DNA of 38,957 bases from a bacterium (GTDB taxonomy: Bacteria > Pseudomonadota > Alphaproteobacteria > Rs-D84 > CACZYB01). The stretch is taken from contig JAAVBO010000008.1 of NCBI GenBank assembly GCA_014803575.1, positions 98,985-137,941 on the forward strand, written 5' to 3'. Numbering within the stretch: position 1 is the first letter of the stretch; each line of letters begins with the position of its first letter. Positions 28,162-38,276 of this stretch are shown piece by piece. Made by a program: the position numbers and the translations under genes. Below the pieces are notes generated by a model. That model worked only from the letters and a program-made list of their open reading frames with translations. It was not told the DNA's origin and ran no database searches.

Positions 28162-31100
28162 ATGAACTATGCTCCTTTTGTGCATTTAAGAAATCATACT
28201 GCATATTCTTTGGCAGAAGGGGCTTTGCGTATTCCTCAACTTGCAAATATGTGTAAGGAATACAATATGCCGGCAGTGGCTATTACTGATACAAATAATA
28301 TTTTTGGAGGGGCAGAATTTTCCAAATATATTCCTGAAAGTGGAGTTCAACCTATATTAGGAACGCAAATATCTGTGGATTTTGGGCTTCCTTCAGATAT
28401 AACGATAAAGGAAAAATATTCTCAACTTATATTACTTGTGCAAAATGATATTGGGTATCAAAATATAATAAAACTTTTATCATACGCATATCTTAAAAAA
28501 TTAGCAGTTGAAACTCCGCATATAAACTTTTCAGATTTAAAAGAACATTGTGAAGGATTGATTGCTCTGTCCGGCGGTGTTAAGGGAGTTATAGGTCAAG
28601 CGTTAATTGCTGAAAACAAAGAGCTTGCCGAAGCAAAATGTTTAGAACTTTTGGATTTATTTAAAGACAGGTTTTATATAGAATTAATGCGTCATAATCT
28701 TGCCGATGAAATTAAAACAGAAGATGATTTTTTGGATTTGGCGTATAAACATAATATACCTATTGTCGCAACGAATGAATGTTATTTTGCAACAAAGGAT
28801 ATGTATCAGGCACATGATATTTTGCTTTGTATTACAGATGGAAAATATGTTGATGAAACAGACAGACGTCACGAAACAGAAGAGCATTATTTTAAAACAG
28901 CCGAAGAAATGGTTGAACTTTTTTCTGATTTGCCTGAGGCTATTGAAAATACTGTCAATATTGCAAAACGATGTGGATATAAGGTTAAAAAGTCCCCTCC
29001 TCTGCTTCCTCACGTGGAAAAGGGGGCTGATGAACCTACTCTTTTAAAAGAAAAGGCTTATAATGGTTTAAAAGAAAGGTTAGAAACGTCAAATATTATT
29101 GGCGAAGAAGAGCAAAAACCTTATTATGACAGACTTGAATATGAACTTGGTGTGATTATTCAGATGGGCTTTTCCGGATATTTTTTAATTGTTGCAGACT
29201 TTATTGGTTGGGCAAAACGGAACAATATTCCGGTGGGACCAGGACGTGGTAGTGGTGCCGGTTCTATTGTTGCATGGAGTATGAAAATTACCGATTTGAA
29301 TCCATTAAGGTTCAGTCTTCTTTTTGAGCGATTTTTAAATCCTGAACGTGTTAATATGCCTGATTTTGATATTGATTTTTGTCAGGACAGACGCGGTGAA
29401 GTTATACATTACATTCAAGAAAAATACGGGTTTGATAGTGTTGGACAAATTATAACATTCGGAAAACTTCAAGCAAAAAATGCGATAAAAGATGTTGGTA
29501 GAGTATTAAGACTTCCTTACAGTAAATGTGATGATTTATGTAAGATGATACCATTTAAAATTATTGATGCCGATGGAAAAGATGTGCCAATTACTATTGC
29601 AAATGTTATGACTCATATTCCTGATTTTAAGCAAGCTGTTGATAATGATGATGTGTTAAAAGGTCTTATTAATATTGCATTGAAATTAGAGGGACTTTTC
29701 AGAAATGCCGGAACACATGCGGCTGGTGTTGTTATTGGCGACAGACCGATTGACCAATTAGTTGCTCTTTATAAAGATGATAAATCTGATATTCCTGCAA
29801 CACAATATAATATGAAATATGTTGAAAGCACAGGTCTTATAAAATATGACTTTTTGGGGCTTAAAACTCTTACTATTATTCAAAAAGCATGTGATATGAT
29901 TTATAAAAATCATAATATAAAAATTGATATTTCAAATATACCTATTGATGATAAGGAAACTTATGAATTAATTGCTTCTGCTAATACAGCCGGTATATTC
30001 CAACTTGAATCAAAGGGTATGCAAGATGTTATTTTGGAAATGAAACCAAATAGAATTGAGGATTTAGTTGCTCTTGTTGCCCTATATCGACCAGGACCTA
30101 TGGATAACATTCCCGTATATATTAGGCGAAAATTTGGTGAGGAAATTGAATATTTACATCCACTGATGGAACCGATACTTCGTGAAACATACGGTATTAT
30201 GGTGTATCAAGAGCAAGTTATGGAAATGGGAAAATCGCTTGCTGGATATAGCTTAGGTGCATCAGATTTGCTTCGCCGTGCTATGGGTAAAAAAATCAAA
30301 GAAGAAATGATTAAGCAACGTGAAATTTTTAAACAAGGTTGTTTAAAGTATAACAACATAGATGAAGAAACATCTATGAAAATCTTTGATTTGATGGAAA
30401 AATTTGCAAATTACGGTTTTAATAAGTCGCATGCGGCTTGTTATGCTTGGATATGTTATCAAACTGCTTATTTAAAAACTCATTATCCTGCCGAATTTAT
30501 GGCTGCAACTATGACTTATGATATGACAGATGCTGATAAACTTTCATTTTTTGCAGATAATATCAAAAGTATGGGTATTAAACTTTTAAGACCTGATATA
30601 AATAAATCTTATGAATATTTTTCTGTGGAAGATGGAAATATTAGATATTCTATGGCTGGGATAAAAAGTGTTGGTGTCGGTGCAGTAAAGGAAATCGTGA
30701 AAGAGCGTGAGACAAACGGTGAATTTAAAAATGTGACTGATTTTATTGAAAGAATTGGTCCAAAAACTTTGAACAGGCGAATGCTGGAAAACCTTATAAA
30801 AGCAGGTGCATTTGACAGTTTGGAACCAAACAGGGCAAAAATGTTTGAAAATGTTCCTTATATTATGGCACAAATTATTTCAATAAATCAGGACAAAGAA
30901 ATAAATCAAACCAGCTTATTTTCTTTAGATGAAATGTCGTTAAAACGTGATGATATAAAATTGGCCGAAGCCATTGACTGGAAACCTCTTGAACGATTAA
31001 AATTTGAGCATGAAGCTATTGGATTTTATGTATCCGCTCATCCTCTTGACATTTATGAAAATGTATTAAAATCATTAAATGCTATAAGTTCGGAAGAACT

Positions 31101-31596
31101 TAAATCTATTAATCAAGACAGAAAAGCTACTTTTGCGGGAATTGTTGATAATATAAAAAGCAGATTTTCAAAGGCAGGAAATAAATTTTATATAGTATCC
31201 GTAAGTGATACAAAGGGAACTGTTGAAATATTATTTTCCGAAAGAAATATGAATTTCGGTAAAAACGAAGAATATCTTAAAAGCGGGCAACCGGTTGCAA
31301 TTTCATGTGATGTCAAAACCAATAATGAAAGAGTTTCCATTTTTGGCGGAAATGTTGAAATACTTTCTATAAATACTCAACTTAACGGAACTTTGCATAT
31401 AATCGTTAAAAGTGAAGAGGCTGTTTCTTCAATTAAAAAAACTTTAGGAGCAATAGGCAGTGGATACACAAATATAGAATTTACTGTTTTTGCAGATAAT
31501 AAAAAAGCGATTATTCCACTTAGGGATAAATATAATATAACCACAGAAAATCTTGAATTATTCAAAACAATAAAGAATATTGAATTTTCGTTTTAG
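28162..31596 (+). CDS. dnaE: DNA polymerase III subunit alpha
   Basis: PHP domain HLRNHTAYSLAEGAL; PGRGSGAGSIVAW; PDFDIDFCQDRR; ALYRPGPMDNIP. Confidence 0.97.
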   Translation: MNYAPFVHLRNHTAYSLAEGALRIPQLANMCKEYNMPAVAITDTNNIFGGAEFSKYIPESGVQPILGTQISVDFGLPSDITIKEKYSQLILLVQNDIGYQNIIKLLSYAYLKKLAVETPHINFSDLKEHCEGLIALSGGVKGVIGQALIAENKELAEAKCLELLDLFKDRFYIELMRHNLADEIKTEDDFLDLAYKHNIPIVATNECYFATKDMYQAHDILLCITDGKYVDETDRRHETEEHYFKTAEEMVELFSDLPEAIENTVNIAKRCGYKVKKSPPLLPHVEKGADEPTLLKEKAYNGLKERLETSNIIGEEEQKPYYDRLEYELGVIIQMGFSGYFLIVADFIGWAKRNNIPVGPGRGSGAGSIVAWSMKITDLNPLRFSLLFERFLNPERVNMPDFDIDFCQDRRGEVIHYIQEKYGFDSVGQIITFGKLQAKNAIKDVGRVLRLPYSKCDDLCKMIPFKIIDADGKDVPITIANVMTHIPDFKQAVDNDDVLKGLINIALKLEGLFRNAGTHAAGVVIGDRPIDQLVALYKDDKSDIPATQYNMKYVESTGLIKYDFLGLKTLTIIQKACDMIYKNHNIKIDISNIPIDDKETYELIASANTAGIFQLESKGMQDVILEMKPNRIEDLVALVALYRPGPMDNIPVYIRRKFGEEIEYLHPLMEPILRETYGIMVYQEQVMEMGKSLAGYSLGASDLLRRAMGKKIKEEMIKQREIFKQGCLKYNNIDEETSMKIFDLMEKFANYGFNKSHAACYAWICYQTAYLKTHYPAEFMAATMTYDMTDADKLSFFADNIKSMGIKLLRPDINKSYEYFSVEDGNIRYSMAGIKSVGVGAVKEIVKERETNGEFKNVTDFIERIGPKTLNRRMLENLIKAGAFDSLEPNRAKMFENVPYIMAQIISINQDKEINQTSLFSLDEMSLKRDDIKLAEAIDWKPLERLKFEHEAIGFYVSAHPLDIYENVLKSLNAISSEELKSINQDRKATFAGIVDNIKSRFSKAGNKFYIVSVSDTKGTVEILFSERNMNFGKNEEYLKSGQPVAISCDVKTNNERVSIFGGNVEILSINTQLNGTLHIIVKSEEAVSSIKKTLGAIGSGYTNIEFTVFADNKKAIIPLRDKYNITTENLELFKTIKNIEFSF

Positions 31597-31642
31597 GAAT
31601 AAAATAATATCTTTATAACATATTGATTTTACAAAATTTTCT

Positions 31643-31652
31643 GGGGGGGGGG
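31643..31652 (+). repeat. Homopolymer G10 upstream of a promoter
   Basis: ttctGGGGGGGGGGtaatt, about 30 bp upstream of TTTACA. Confidence 0.9.
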
Positions 31653-31681
31653 TAATTAGGTATATTTTTTCTATTTATTTC

Positions 31682-31710
31682 TTTACAATTTTTAAATATT
31701 TTTTTATAAT
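31682..31710 (+). promoter_or_regulatory. Promoter of ORF 31750
   Basis: TTTACA-17-TATAAT. Confidence 0.65.
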
Positions 31711-31749
31711 ATAACAAGAAAAGGATAAAAATTTGGGAGATAGGTTATT

Positions 31750-32715
31750 ATGAAAAAGATAACTATATATGTTTTGGTATTGTGTATTTCCACTATTGGT
31801 TTTACAAGAATATCTTTATCAGTTACAAGACCATCAGTAAGAAGAGCAGGACAAATGGGAAAAAACACCCAAAAACAGTCATCATCTTCTTCAAATACAA
31901 AGGCTAAAGCTGCAAGATCTGCTACTACCGCAAGGGCAGCTACCGGCACAAATGCAAGGGCTGCATCAACTACAAGATCTGCTTCTTCAAAAAGAGCAAA
32001 TAGTCTATCAGCAAGAAGAAATGCTGCAAGTAAAAAGACTTCTTCATCAGAAACAAGTTCCACTAACAATACAACCTGTCCTATTGGTGTAGTAATAAAA
32101 AAAATGATTGATGATAATGGAAATGAGGTATTATATTCCGACAAAGAAACTGTTTGTACGGAACCTGAAAATGTTATGGGGACATCTGTGTTGGATAATC
32201 TTACCGTGCCTACTTGGATGGCAGGGAAATATGCTTATGTATTCAATTGTAATTATGGTTATGTGAAAACTATTAATGATAATGTTGATGTTTGTGTTGA
32301 TCAAAATACTATCTGTCCTTTGAATACGACTGTTAAATATGAAAACGATAAATATTATAATCCTTATACAAATCAAGAGTGTAATTTGCCCGCTTATGCC
32401 AGTGCTTTAAAATTAACTGAAGAATTAAATACAAATGGAAATATTGCTACCGATAATGCTTATTATACATATTGTAATAAAAATTACTATACACTTTCTA
32501 ATGCAGAATGTAAGGCTTGCCCAACCGGAAAATATACAGTTGGCACACAAATAAAATTTATAAGTACTACAGATGCAGATGGAAAAGTCACCGGTCAAAA
32601 GCGTCTTTTAGTAGGAGATGCCACAAGTGAAAATGACTGCTATAAATCAGATGAAGTACAATCTATAAAATGGGATGAAAATGGTAATATGTCTATAACA
32701 AGATCATCAAATTAA
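31750..32715 (+). CDS. Secreted RAG-motif, A/R/S-rich protein with Cys-containing C-terminal region
   Basis: Signal peptide then SVTRPSVRRAGQMGKNTQKQSSSSSNTKAKAARSATTARAA; paralogous to 32736 ORF. Confidence 0.85.
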   Translation: MKKITIYVLVLCISTIGFTRISLSVTRPSVRRAGQMGKNTQKQSSSSSNTKAKAARSATTARAATGTNARAASTTRSASSKRANSLSARRNAASKKTSSSETSSTNNTTCPIGVVIKKMIDDNGNEVLYSDKETVCTEPENVMGTSVLDNLTVPTWMAGKYAYVFNCNYGYVKTINDNVDVCVDQNTICPLNTTVKYENDKYYNPYTNQECNLPAYASALKLTEELNTNGNIATDNAYYTYCNKNYYTLSNAECKACPTGKYTVGTQIKFISTTDADGKVTGQKRLLVGDATSENDCYKSDEVQSIKWDENGNMSITRSSN

Positions 32716-32735
32716 GTGTTTTATGGGAGATATAA

Positions 32736-34298
32736 ATGAGAAAAAGTTTTTTATATATTGGATTAATTTTTTTTATCGGAATAACTTTATTTGTTTTTGA
32801 AAATAACAGTTATAGTGTTACAAGACCATCAGTAAGAAGAGCCGGACAAATGGGGAAAAATACCCAAAAACAGTCATCATCTTCTTCAAATACAAAGGCT
32901 AAGGCTGCAAGATCTGCTACTACCGCAAGGGCAGCTGCCAGCACAAATGCAAGGGCTGCATCTAACGCAAGAGCAGCAGTATCTAATGCAAGAGGTGCAA
33001 AAACAGCACGTGTATTATCCAGAAGCGGTCAAAAAAAGCCTGTATCTAATAATCTTGCAGCCACACAAAATATGCCTGCACCAACAGGAGATAATTGTCC
33101 GGCTATGACTATATTAAGAAAGGTAACAGATGAAAATGGAAATACTGTGTATTATTCAGCGAAAAACAAAACTTGCATTGAACCTGAAAATGCACACGAT
33201 ATGTCATATTCTGCTGCTACTAAAAGCAGTTTACCTTTAACAATGCAGGTAAAACCTAGTTGGATAGAAAATAATTATGCATATTATTTTGAATGTGATA
33301 ATGGTTATCTTTTAAAAACTGTTAATAAAGTAAAAACTTGTGTTCCATTTACAGAAATTTGTCCTCTTAATACTGTTGTTGAAAAAACAAATGATGGATT
33401 TTTGCATCCTAATACACAGGAAAATTGTTATTCTGCAGAATATTCTACTATGATTGATGTATCAATTATTAATGAAATAGATGCAAATCAAGTCGCTCGC
33501 TATGCTTATGATATTGCAAAAGACGATATGCGTATGTTTATTTGCCCTGCAAATTATTATGCAGAACAAATCTCATCATATACAGAAAAAAATTTACTTG
33601 TTGAATGTAAGCCATGTGCTAATGGACTTTATTCGCCAAAGGGTTCTACCGGTGCAAATGCTTGTAAACTTCCTTGTAATGCCGGTCAAACAAGTGTTTT
33701 TGATGGTAAAGGAAATTATGAATGTAAGGCTTGCAATACACAATGTTCAACATATAACTCTCAAACAAAATCTTGTGAGACAAAAAATGGTTGGATTTGT
33801 AGTGCTAATGGAACAGGTACTGCTATTCCTGCAGATTCATCCGTTTGTGATTCGAATACTGACCTTGTAAAAGACAGCAATGGTAATAATATGTGTAAAT
33901 GTAAAGAAGGTTATATTGGCGATGGAATAAAAACATCATTGGGAGGTAATGGTTGCATCAGAGAATGTGGTACAAATGCCTCAAGAAGACAAAGTGATAA
34001 CACTTGTGTATGTAACGATGGGTATACTGGTGACGGTTATACATGTGAGGAAAAACCAAAAGATTTATCAGCTGATGATTGCGTTGATAATGCAACATTT
34101 GAAAATGGTGAATGCAAGTGCCCAGAGGGTTATATGGGTGATGGAATAAAGGATAATGATACATCTCCACTATGTAAACTTGTTCCTAATAGTTCTTTCT
34201 GTCAGCACAAATATGACAACTCTACTAAACAGGGAACTAATCCTCCAAGAGGCTGTGTTCCACAGTGTGAATCCGGAAGTTATTGGGCTCCTGTTTAA
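32736..34298 (+). CDS. Secreted RAG-motif protein with EGF-like Cys-rich C-terminal repeats
   Basis: Same N-terminal module; CKCKEGYIGDGIKT../CVCNDGYTGDGYTCEE/CKCPEGYMGDGIKD. Confidence 0.87.
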   Translation: MRKSFLYIGLIFFIGITLFVFENNSYSVTRPSVRRAGQMGKNTQKQSSSSSNTKAKAARSATTARAAASTNARAASNARAAVSNARGAKTARVLSRSGQKKPVSNNLAATQNMPAPTGDNCPAMTILRKVTDENGNTVYYSAKNKTCIEPENAHDMSYSAATKSSLPLTMQVKPSWIENNYAYYFECDNGYLLKTVNKVKTCVPFTEICPLNTVVEKTNDGFLHPNTQENCYSAEYSTMIDVSIINEIDANQVARYAYDIAKDDMRMFICPANYYAEQISSYTEKNLLVECKPCANGLYSPKGSTGANACKLPCNAGQTSVFDGKGNYECKACNTQCSTYNSQTKSCETKNGWICSANGTGTAIPADSSVCDSNTDLVKDSNGNNMCKCKEGYIGDGIKTSLGGNGCIRECGTNASRRQSDNTCVCNDGYTGDGYTCEEKPKDLSADDCVDNATFENGECKCPEGYMGDGIKDNDTSPLCKLVPNSSFCQHKYDNSTKQGTNPPRGCVPQCESGSYWAPV

Positions 34299-34319
34299 TA
34301 ATAAAACTATTTTATATTT

Positions 34320-34356
34320 AATTCCCTTTCTTTAAAAGAAGGGGAATTTTATTTTG
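34320..34356 (+). terminator. Terminator after the EGF-like gene
   Basis: AATTCCCtTTCTTTAAAAGAAGGGGAATTTTATTTT. Confidence 0.7.
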
Positions 34357-34429
34357 GATATTTTTTCTCTTGTCTTTATATAAAAAAAGGGGTAAAAATT
34401 TAATTATATTATTATAAAAGGAGTTTAAT

Positions 34430-35128
34430 ATGCAACCATCGACTTTTTCATTATTCAGTCTTTTTACTGAATCTGATTTAATGACAAGATTTGTTTCTAT
34501 ACTTATGGTAATTGCCTCTATATATTCGTGGGCCATTATTATAGAAAAGATATTTTTAATAAAAAGGATAAAACTTGCCGGTGATATTTTTGAACGAAAG
34601 TTTTGGAGTGGAGGTTCTTTGGATGAACTTTTTAATTCGATAAAATCAAAGGCAACTGATCCTATGTCCCTAGTATTTATTGCAGCAATGAAGGAATGGA
34701 AAAAGTCATCCCCTTTACTTCGTGCAAAAAATAACAGTTCTAAAACCATGAATATACATCAGAGAATTGACAAGGTTATGACTATTACTATTGAACGGGA
34801 AGTTGGAAAATTAGAAGACAGGATTGATTTTCTTTCTATGATTGGAAGTATTGCACCTCTTGTCGGACTGTTTGGAACTATATGGGGAATAATGTCAAGT
34901 TTTTCTGCGATAGGTTCTTCGCAAAGCACAACTTTAGGAGTGATTGCACCGGGAATTGCAACTGCACTTTCAACAACAGCATTAGGATTAATTGTGGCTA
35001 TTCCTGCAGTGGTTGGATATAACAAAATCTCAACAGATTTAACAAAATATATTATGAAGTTAGAATCTTTTGCAGGTGAATTTACTGCTATCATTTCTCG
35101 TCAAATTGATGAAAATACAAATAGTTAG
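34430..35128 (+). CDS. tolQ: TolQ proton channel (MotA/TolQ/ExbB)
   Basis: LSMIGSIAPLVGLFGTIWGIMSSFSAIG; APGIATALSTTALGLIVAIPAVVGYN. Confidence 0.94.
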   Translation: MQPSTFSLFSLFTESDLMTRFVSILMVIASIYSWAIIIEKIFLIKRIKLAGDIFERKFWSGGSLDELFNSIKSKATDPMSLVFIAAMKEWKKSSPLLRAKNNSSKTMNIHQRIDKVMTITIEREVGKLEDRIDFLSMIGSIAPLVGLFGTIWGIMSSFSAIGSSQSTTLGVIAPGIATALSTTALGLIVAIPAVVGYNKISTDLTKYIMKLESFAGEFTAIISRQIDENTNS

Positions 35129-35136
35129 GTGTATAA

Positions 35137-35559
35137 ATGTTTGTAAAAAAATACAAAAAATATGGGCATATAAAACCCGAAATAAACTTAACTTCTATGA
35201 TTGATGTTATGTGTATTTTGATGTCTGTTTTTATGGTGACGGCACCTATGCTTACAACGGGGATGAGTGTTAATTTACCAACAGGTGCAAAAACTGCTAT
35301 AGAAGGGGCAGAAAAGTCTGTGAATATTGTTATTGATAAAGTTGGAAATATTTATATAGGAAAAGAAAAAATTCTACGCAAAAATTTGAAGGGAAAACTT
35401 CAAGCTATGTTAAAACAAAATCCATCTCTTTCTATTGTTATAAGTGGTGACACAAATACTCAATATGGAAAAGTTATTGAAATTATGGGAGATTTGAAAA
35501 CTGCCGGATTTAAAAAAGTCGGACTTAAAACTGACCCTATGGAAAATAAAAAAGGTTAA
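35137..35559 (+). CDS. tolR: TolR/ExbD family protein
   Basis: KPEINLTSMIDVMCILMSVFMVTAPMLTTGMSVNLP. Confidence 0.93.
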   Translation: MFVKKYKKYGHIKPEINLTSMIDVMCILMSVFMVTAPMLTTGMSVNLPTGAKTAIEGAEKSVNIVIDKVGNIYIGKEKILRKNLKGKLQAMLKQNPSLSIVISGDTNTQYGKVIEIMGDLKTAGFKKVGLKTDPMENKKG

Positions 35560-35565
35560 AACTTA

Positions 35566-36534
35566 ATGAAAAAGCATTTTAGTTTTATAAAATTTGATAA
35601 TGCTGTTGAATTGATACCTCCGCTTCTTATGGACGGGCTTGTAATTTCTTTTATCGTTCATATTTTTGTTTTAATTCTTATTTTGATAAGTCCTTATGTT
35701 CATATAAAAAGTTTTGTTCCAAAATTAAAATATGATGAACCTATAATAATTGATTTAGAAAATGTTGTAATTGGAAAACAAACTGTGTTACCCCCTGCTC
35801 CTTCAAAAGTCACTCCTAAAATTGTAAAAGAAGAGGCACCTAAACCTGCTCCTAAAAAAGAAACTGCTACACATTTTACGCCAGAGGTGGCAAAACCTAC
35901 ACCGGCAGAAGAAAAAGTTGAAAAGCATCAAGTTGAAGATAAAAAATCAGACAGTGATTTCATAACTGAAAAAAAGGAAGAAAAAAAAGAAACTTCACAA
36001 AAAAATGATAAAAACTTAGCAGATGAAAGAATTGGTTCTATTAATGATTTACTTGCCTCTGTTGATGGAATTAAGCGTGATAAGGAAAAAGTAAAGGAAA
36101 AAGAATTAGAAAAACTGAATCAAAAAGAGGAATTTGTGGAGGTAAAAAAAGGTATTTCCGCCTCTTCCATTGATACACAAACCCAAAATTATCAGGCAAA
36201 TTCTACTGCTGATTATTTGAAAAAGCAATTGGCGGTATCTTATATTGATGCAATAAGGATTAAGCTTCGTTCTTGTTGGAATATTGACCCAGGGGCAAAG
36301 GATATAAAAAATATGAAAATAGTGATAAGGACCACTATTTCACCTGATGGAAATATTAATAATATTGATATTTTGAATCTGAATGAAAGTGAGTCTCCTT
36401 GGTTCAAGGCTGTTGCAGAAAGTGCAAAAAGAGCCTTGATTGTTTGCAGTCCTTATCATCTTCCTGTTGAATACTATAACGATTGGAAAAGTATAGTTTT
36501 CACTTTTTATCCAGATAAGCAATCCGTTCAATAA
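35566..36534 (+). CDS. tolA: TolA-like energy transduction protein
   Basis: Position after tolQR; single N-terminal TM, Pro/Lys/Glu linker, C-terminal TolA/TonB-like domain (IRLRSCWNIDPGAKDIKNMKIVIRTTISPDGNINNI). Confidence 0.85.
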   Translation: MKKHFSFIKFDNAVELIPPLLMDGLVISFIVHIFVLILILISPYVHIKSFVPKLKYDEPIIIDLENVVIGKQTVLPPAPSKVTPKIVKEEAPKPAPKKETATHFTPEVAKPTPAEEKVEKHQVEDKKSDSDFITEKKEEKKETSQKNDKNLADERIGSINDLLASVDGIKRDKEKVKEKELEKLNQKEEFVEVKKGISASSIDTQTQNYQANSTADYLKKQLAVSYIDAIRIKLRSCWNIDPGAKDIKNMKIVIRTTISPDGNINNIDILNLNESESPWFKAVAESAKRALIVCSPYHLPVEYYNDWKSIVFTFYPDKQSVQ

Positions 36535-36595
36535 AAATCCTTGATTTATGGGAATAATTTTATATACTTAAAATATGTAAAATGGGAGTTTATAA

Positions 36596-37909
36596 TTGAA
36601 AAAAGTAATTCTTAAAAAAAATCCAACAAAAAAAACTTTTTTTGAATATTTAAAAATTATTTTTTACAGTATTTTTAAAGAAAGAGTTTTTATTACTCAA
36701 AGAAAGGGTAAATTTAATTTTTATCATATATCCCCTGTTTTACAATTTGTTATAGTTTTATTTTTGGGGTTTTCTATATACTGGACCATATTTACAACAA
36801 AACTTTACTTTTTAAATTCTGAAATTTTAAAGGAAAAAGATAATCTTATTGCTGATGCAAGAAAGAAATTTAATAAAACTGTTGTAGATATAAAGGCTTA
36901 CAGAGACACAATTGAAAATATAAATAACAAGATTGAAATATCGCAAAAAAATATTATTTCTATGCTTGAAAAAAATGAAAATATTACAAAACTTGAAAAA
37001 GATAATCTCATAAAAAATCAATTACTTCTTTCCACTGAACTTAAATATGTAAATTCCTCGCTTAATGATTTTACAAAGGGTATTACATGGGCAAGTGTTG
37101 ATACAAGGGATCCTATTTATAAAACAACCAAAAATGAATTGGAAAAAAATGTTGTTTTAAATGAAAATATTTTCTTGAAAGAAAGAAACAATAAACTTGA
37201 AAACTCATTAAATGATATGAGGGAGCTTCAAACAAATCTTCTTGATAAAATTACTATACTTGCGGAAGACAAAATTGAAGACTTTGAAAAAACTTTAAGT
37301 AAAATTGATATAATTTTATCACAAGTAAATCTTAAAAACAGAAATACTCTACTTAAAAAAGTTAAAGAAGAAAATGGTGAAGGTTTAGGCGGAAAATATA
37401 TTCCACTTAAAAATATAGATCTTAATGACGAAGAATTAAATGAAAAATTTAAAAATGCAAATTTAAAAGTGAACCTTTGGGAAGGGTTGTCAAAAGCAAA
37501 TACTATGCTTCCTCTTGGGGCGCCCGTAAAAACAAGAATTAGAATAACCTCTCCTTTTGGTGTAAGATCTGATCCTTTTTTAAAAACTCCTGCTATGCAT
37601 ACAGGTATTGATTTCGGTGGAAAAATGGGGACTCCACTTTATGCAACAGCCGGTGGCAAGGTGATACAGGCCGGTCCCCGTGGTGATTATGGTTTAGCTG
37701 TAGAAGTTGATCACGGTTTGGGATTTTCTACTCTTTATGCCCATTTAAGTGAAGTAAAAGTAAAAAAAGGTGATATAATTGAAGAAGGAACAAAGGTTGG
37801 ACTTGCCGGTTCTACAGGAAGAAGTACCGGAGTTCATCTTCATTATGAATTAAGACATAATAAACGGGCTTTGAACCCTTATGCTTTTGTAAAAGTTGAA
37901 AATAAATAG
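36596..37909 (+). CDS. M23-family metallopeptidase with N-terminal TM and coiled coil
   Basis: ITSPFGVRSDPFLKTPAMHTGIDFGGKMGTPLYATAGGKV...LGFSTLYAHLSEV..TGVHLHYELR. Confidence 0.92.
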   Translation: MKKVILKKNPTKKTFFEYLKIIFYSIFKERVFITQRKGKFNFYHISPVLQFVIVLFLGFSIYWTIFTTKLYFLNSEILKEKDNLIADARKKFNKTVVDIKAYRDTIENINNKIEISQKNIISMLEKNENITKLEKDNLIKNQLLLSTELKYVNSSLNDFTKGITWASVDTRDPIYKTTKNELEKNVVLNENIFLKERNNKLENSLNDMRELQTNLLDKITILAEDKIEDFEKTLSKIDIILSQVNLKNRNTLLKKVKEENGEGLGGKYIPLKNIDLNDEELNEKFKNANLKVNLWEGLSKANTMLPLGAPVKTRIRITSPFGVRSDPFLKTPAMHTGIDFGGKMGTPLYATAGGKVIQAGPRGDYGLAVEVDHGLGFSTLYAHLSEVKVKKGDIIEEGTKVGLAGSTGRSTGVHLHYELRHNKRALNPYAFVKVENK

Positions 37910-38258
37910 AGAGGTAAAAATGTTTGGATTTTCAAAAAAAATAATTCCATCAAGTTTAATAAGCAGTTCTATGTATGTTAAAGGTTTTGTTAAATCTGAT
38001 GCTGAGTTATATGTTGACGGAACTATTGAAGGTGATATTGTTTGTAAAACTCTTATAATAGGAATAAACGGTAAAATCAAAAGTTCATCAATTGAAGTAG
38101 AAAAAATTGTCGTTCATGGAAATATTGATGGAAATATCAATGCAATTTCGGTATATCTTGGAAGTAGTGCTAGAATAAACGGTAATATCTTACACAAAGA
38201 TATTTCCATTGAAAATGGTGCTTTTATAAATGGAGATTTAAAACAAAAACGCGATTAA
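37896..38258 (+). CDS. Bactofilin family cytoskeletal protein (first in-frame ATG of the ORF overlaps the M23 gene; likely start 37920)
   Basis: VKGFVKSDAELYVDGTIEGDIVCKTLIIGINGKIKSSSIEVEKIVVHGNIDGNINA beta-helix repeats; 'agaggtaaaaATG' at 37920. Confidence 0.9.
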   Translation: MKINREVKMFGFSKKIIPSSLISSSMYVKGFVKSDAELYVDGTIEGDIVCKTLIIGINGKIKSSSIEVEKIVVHGNIDGNINAISVYLGSSARINGNILHKDISIENGAFINGDLKQKRD

Positions 38259-38276
38259 AAAAAATAGGAGGGGATT

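Noticed and set aside
31704-32144. 146-aa minus-strand ORF in the track
   Set aside because: Antisense to the A/R/S-rich region of a well-supported CDS; its composition (VALAALAF..) mirrors the sense low-complexity codons.
33481-34170. Out-of-frame ORFs inside the EGF-like gene
   Set aside because: Alternative-frame readings of a Cys-rich repetitive CDS; no SD or promoter.
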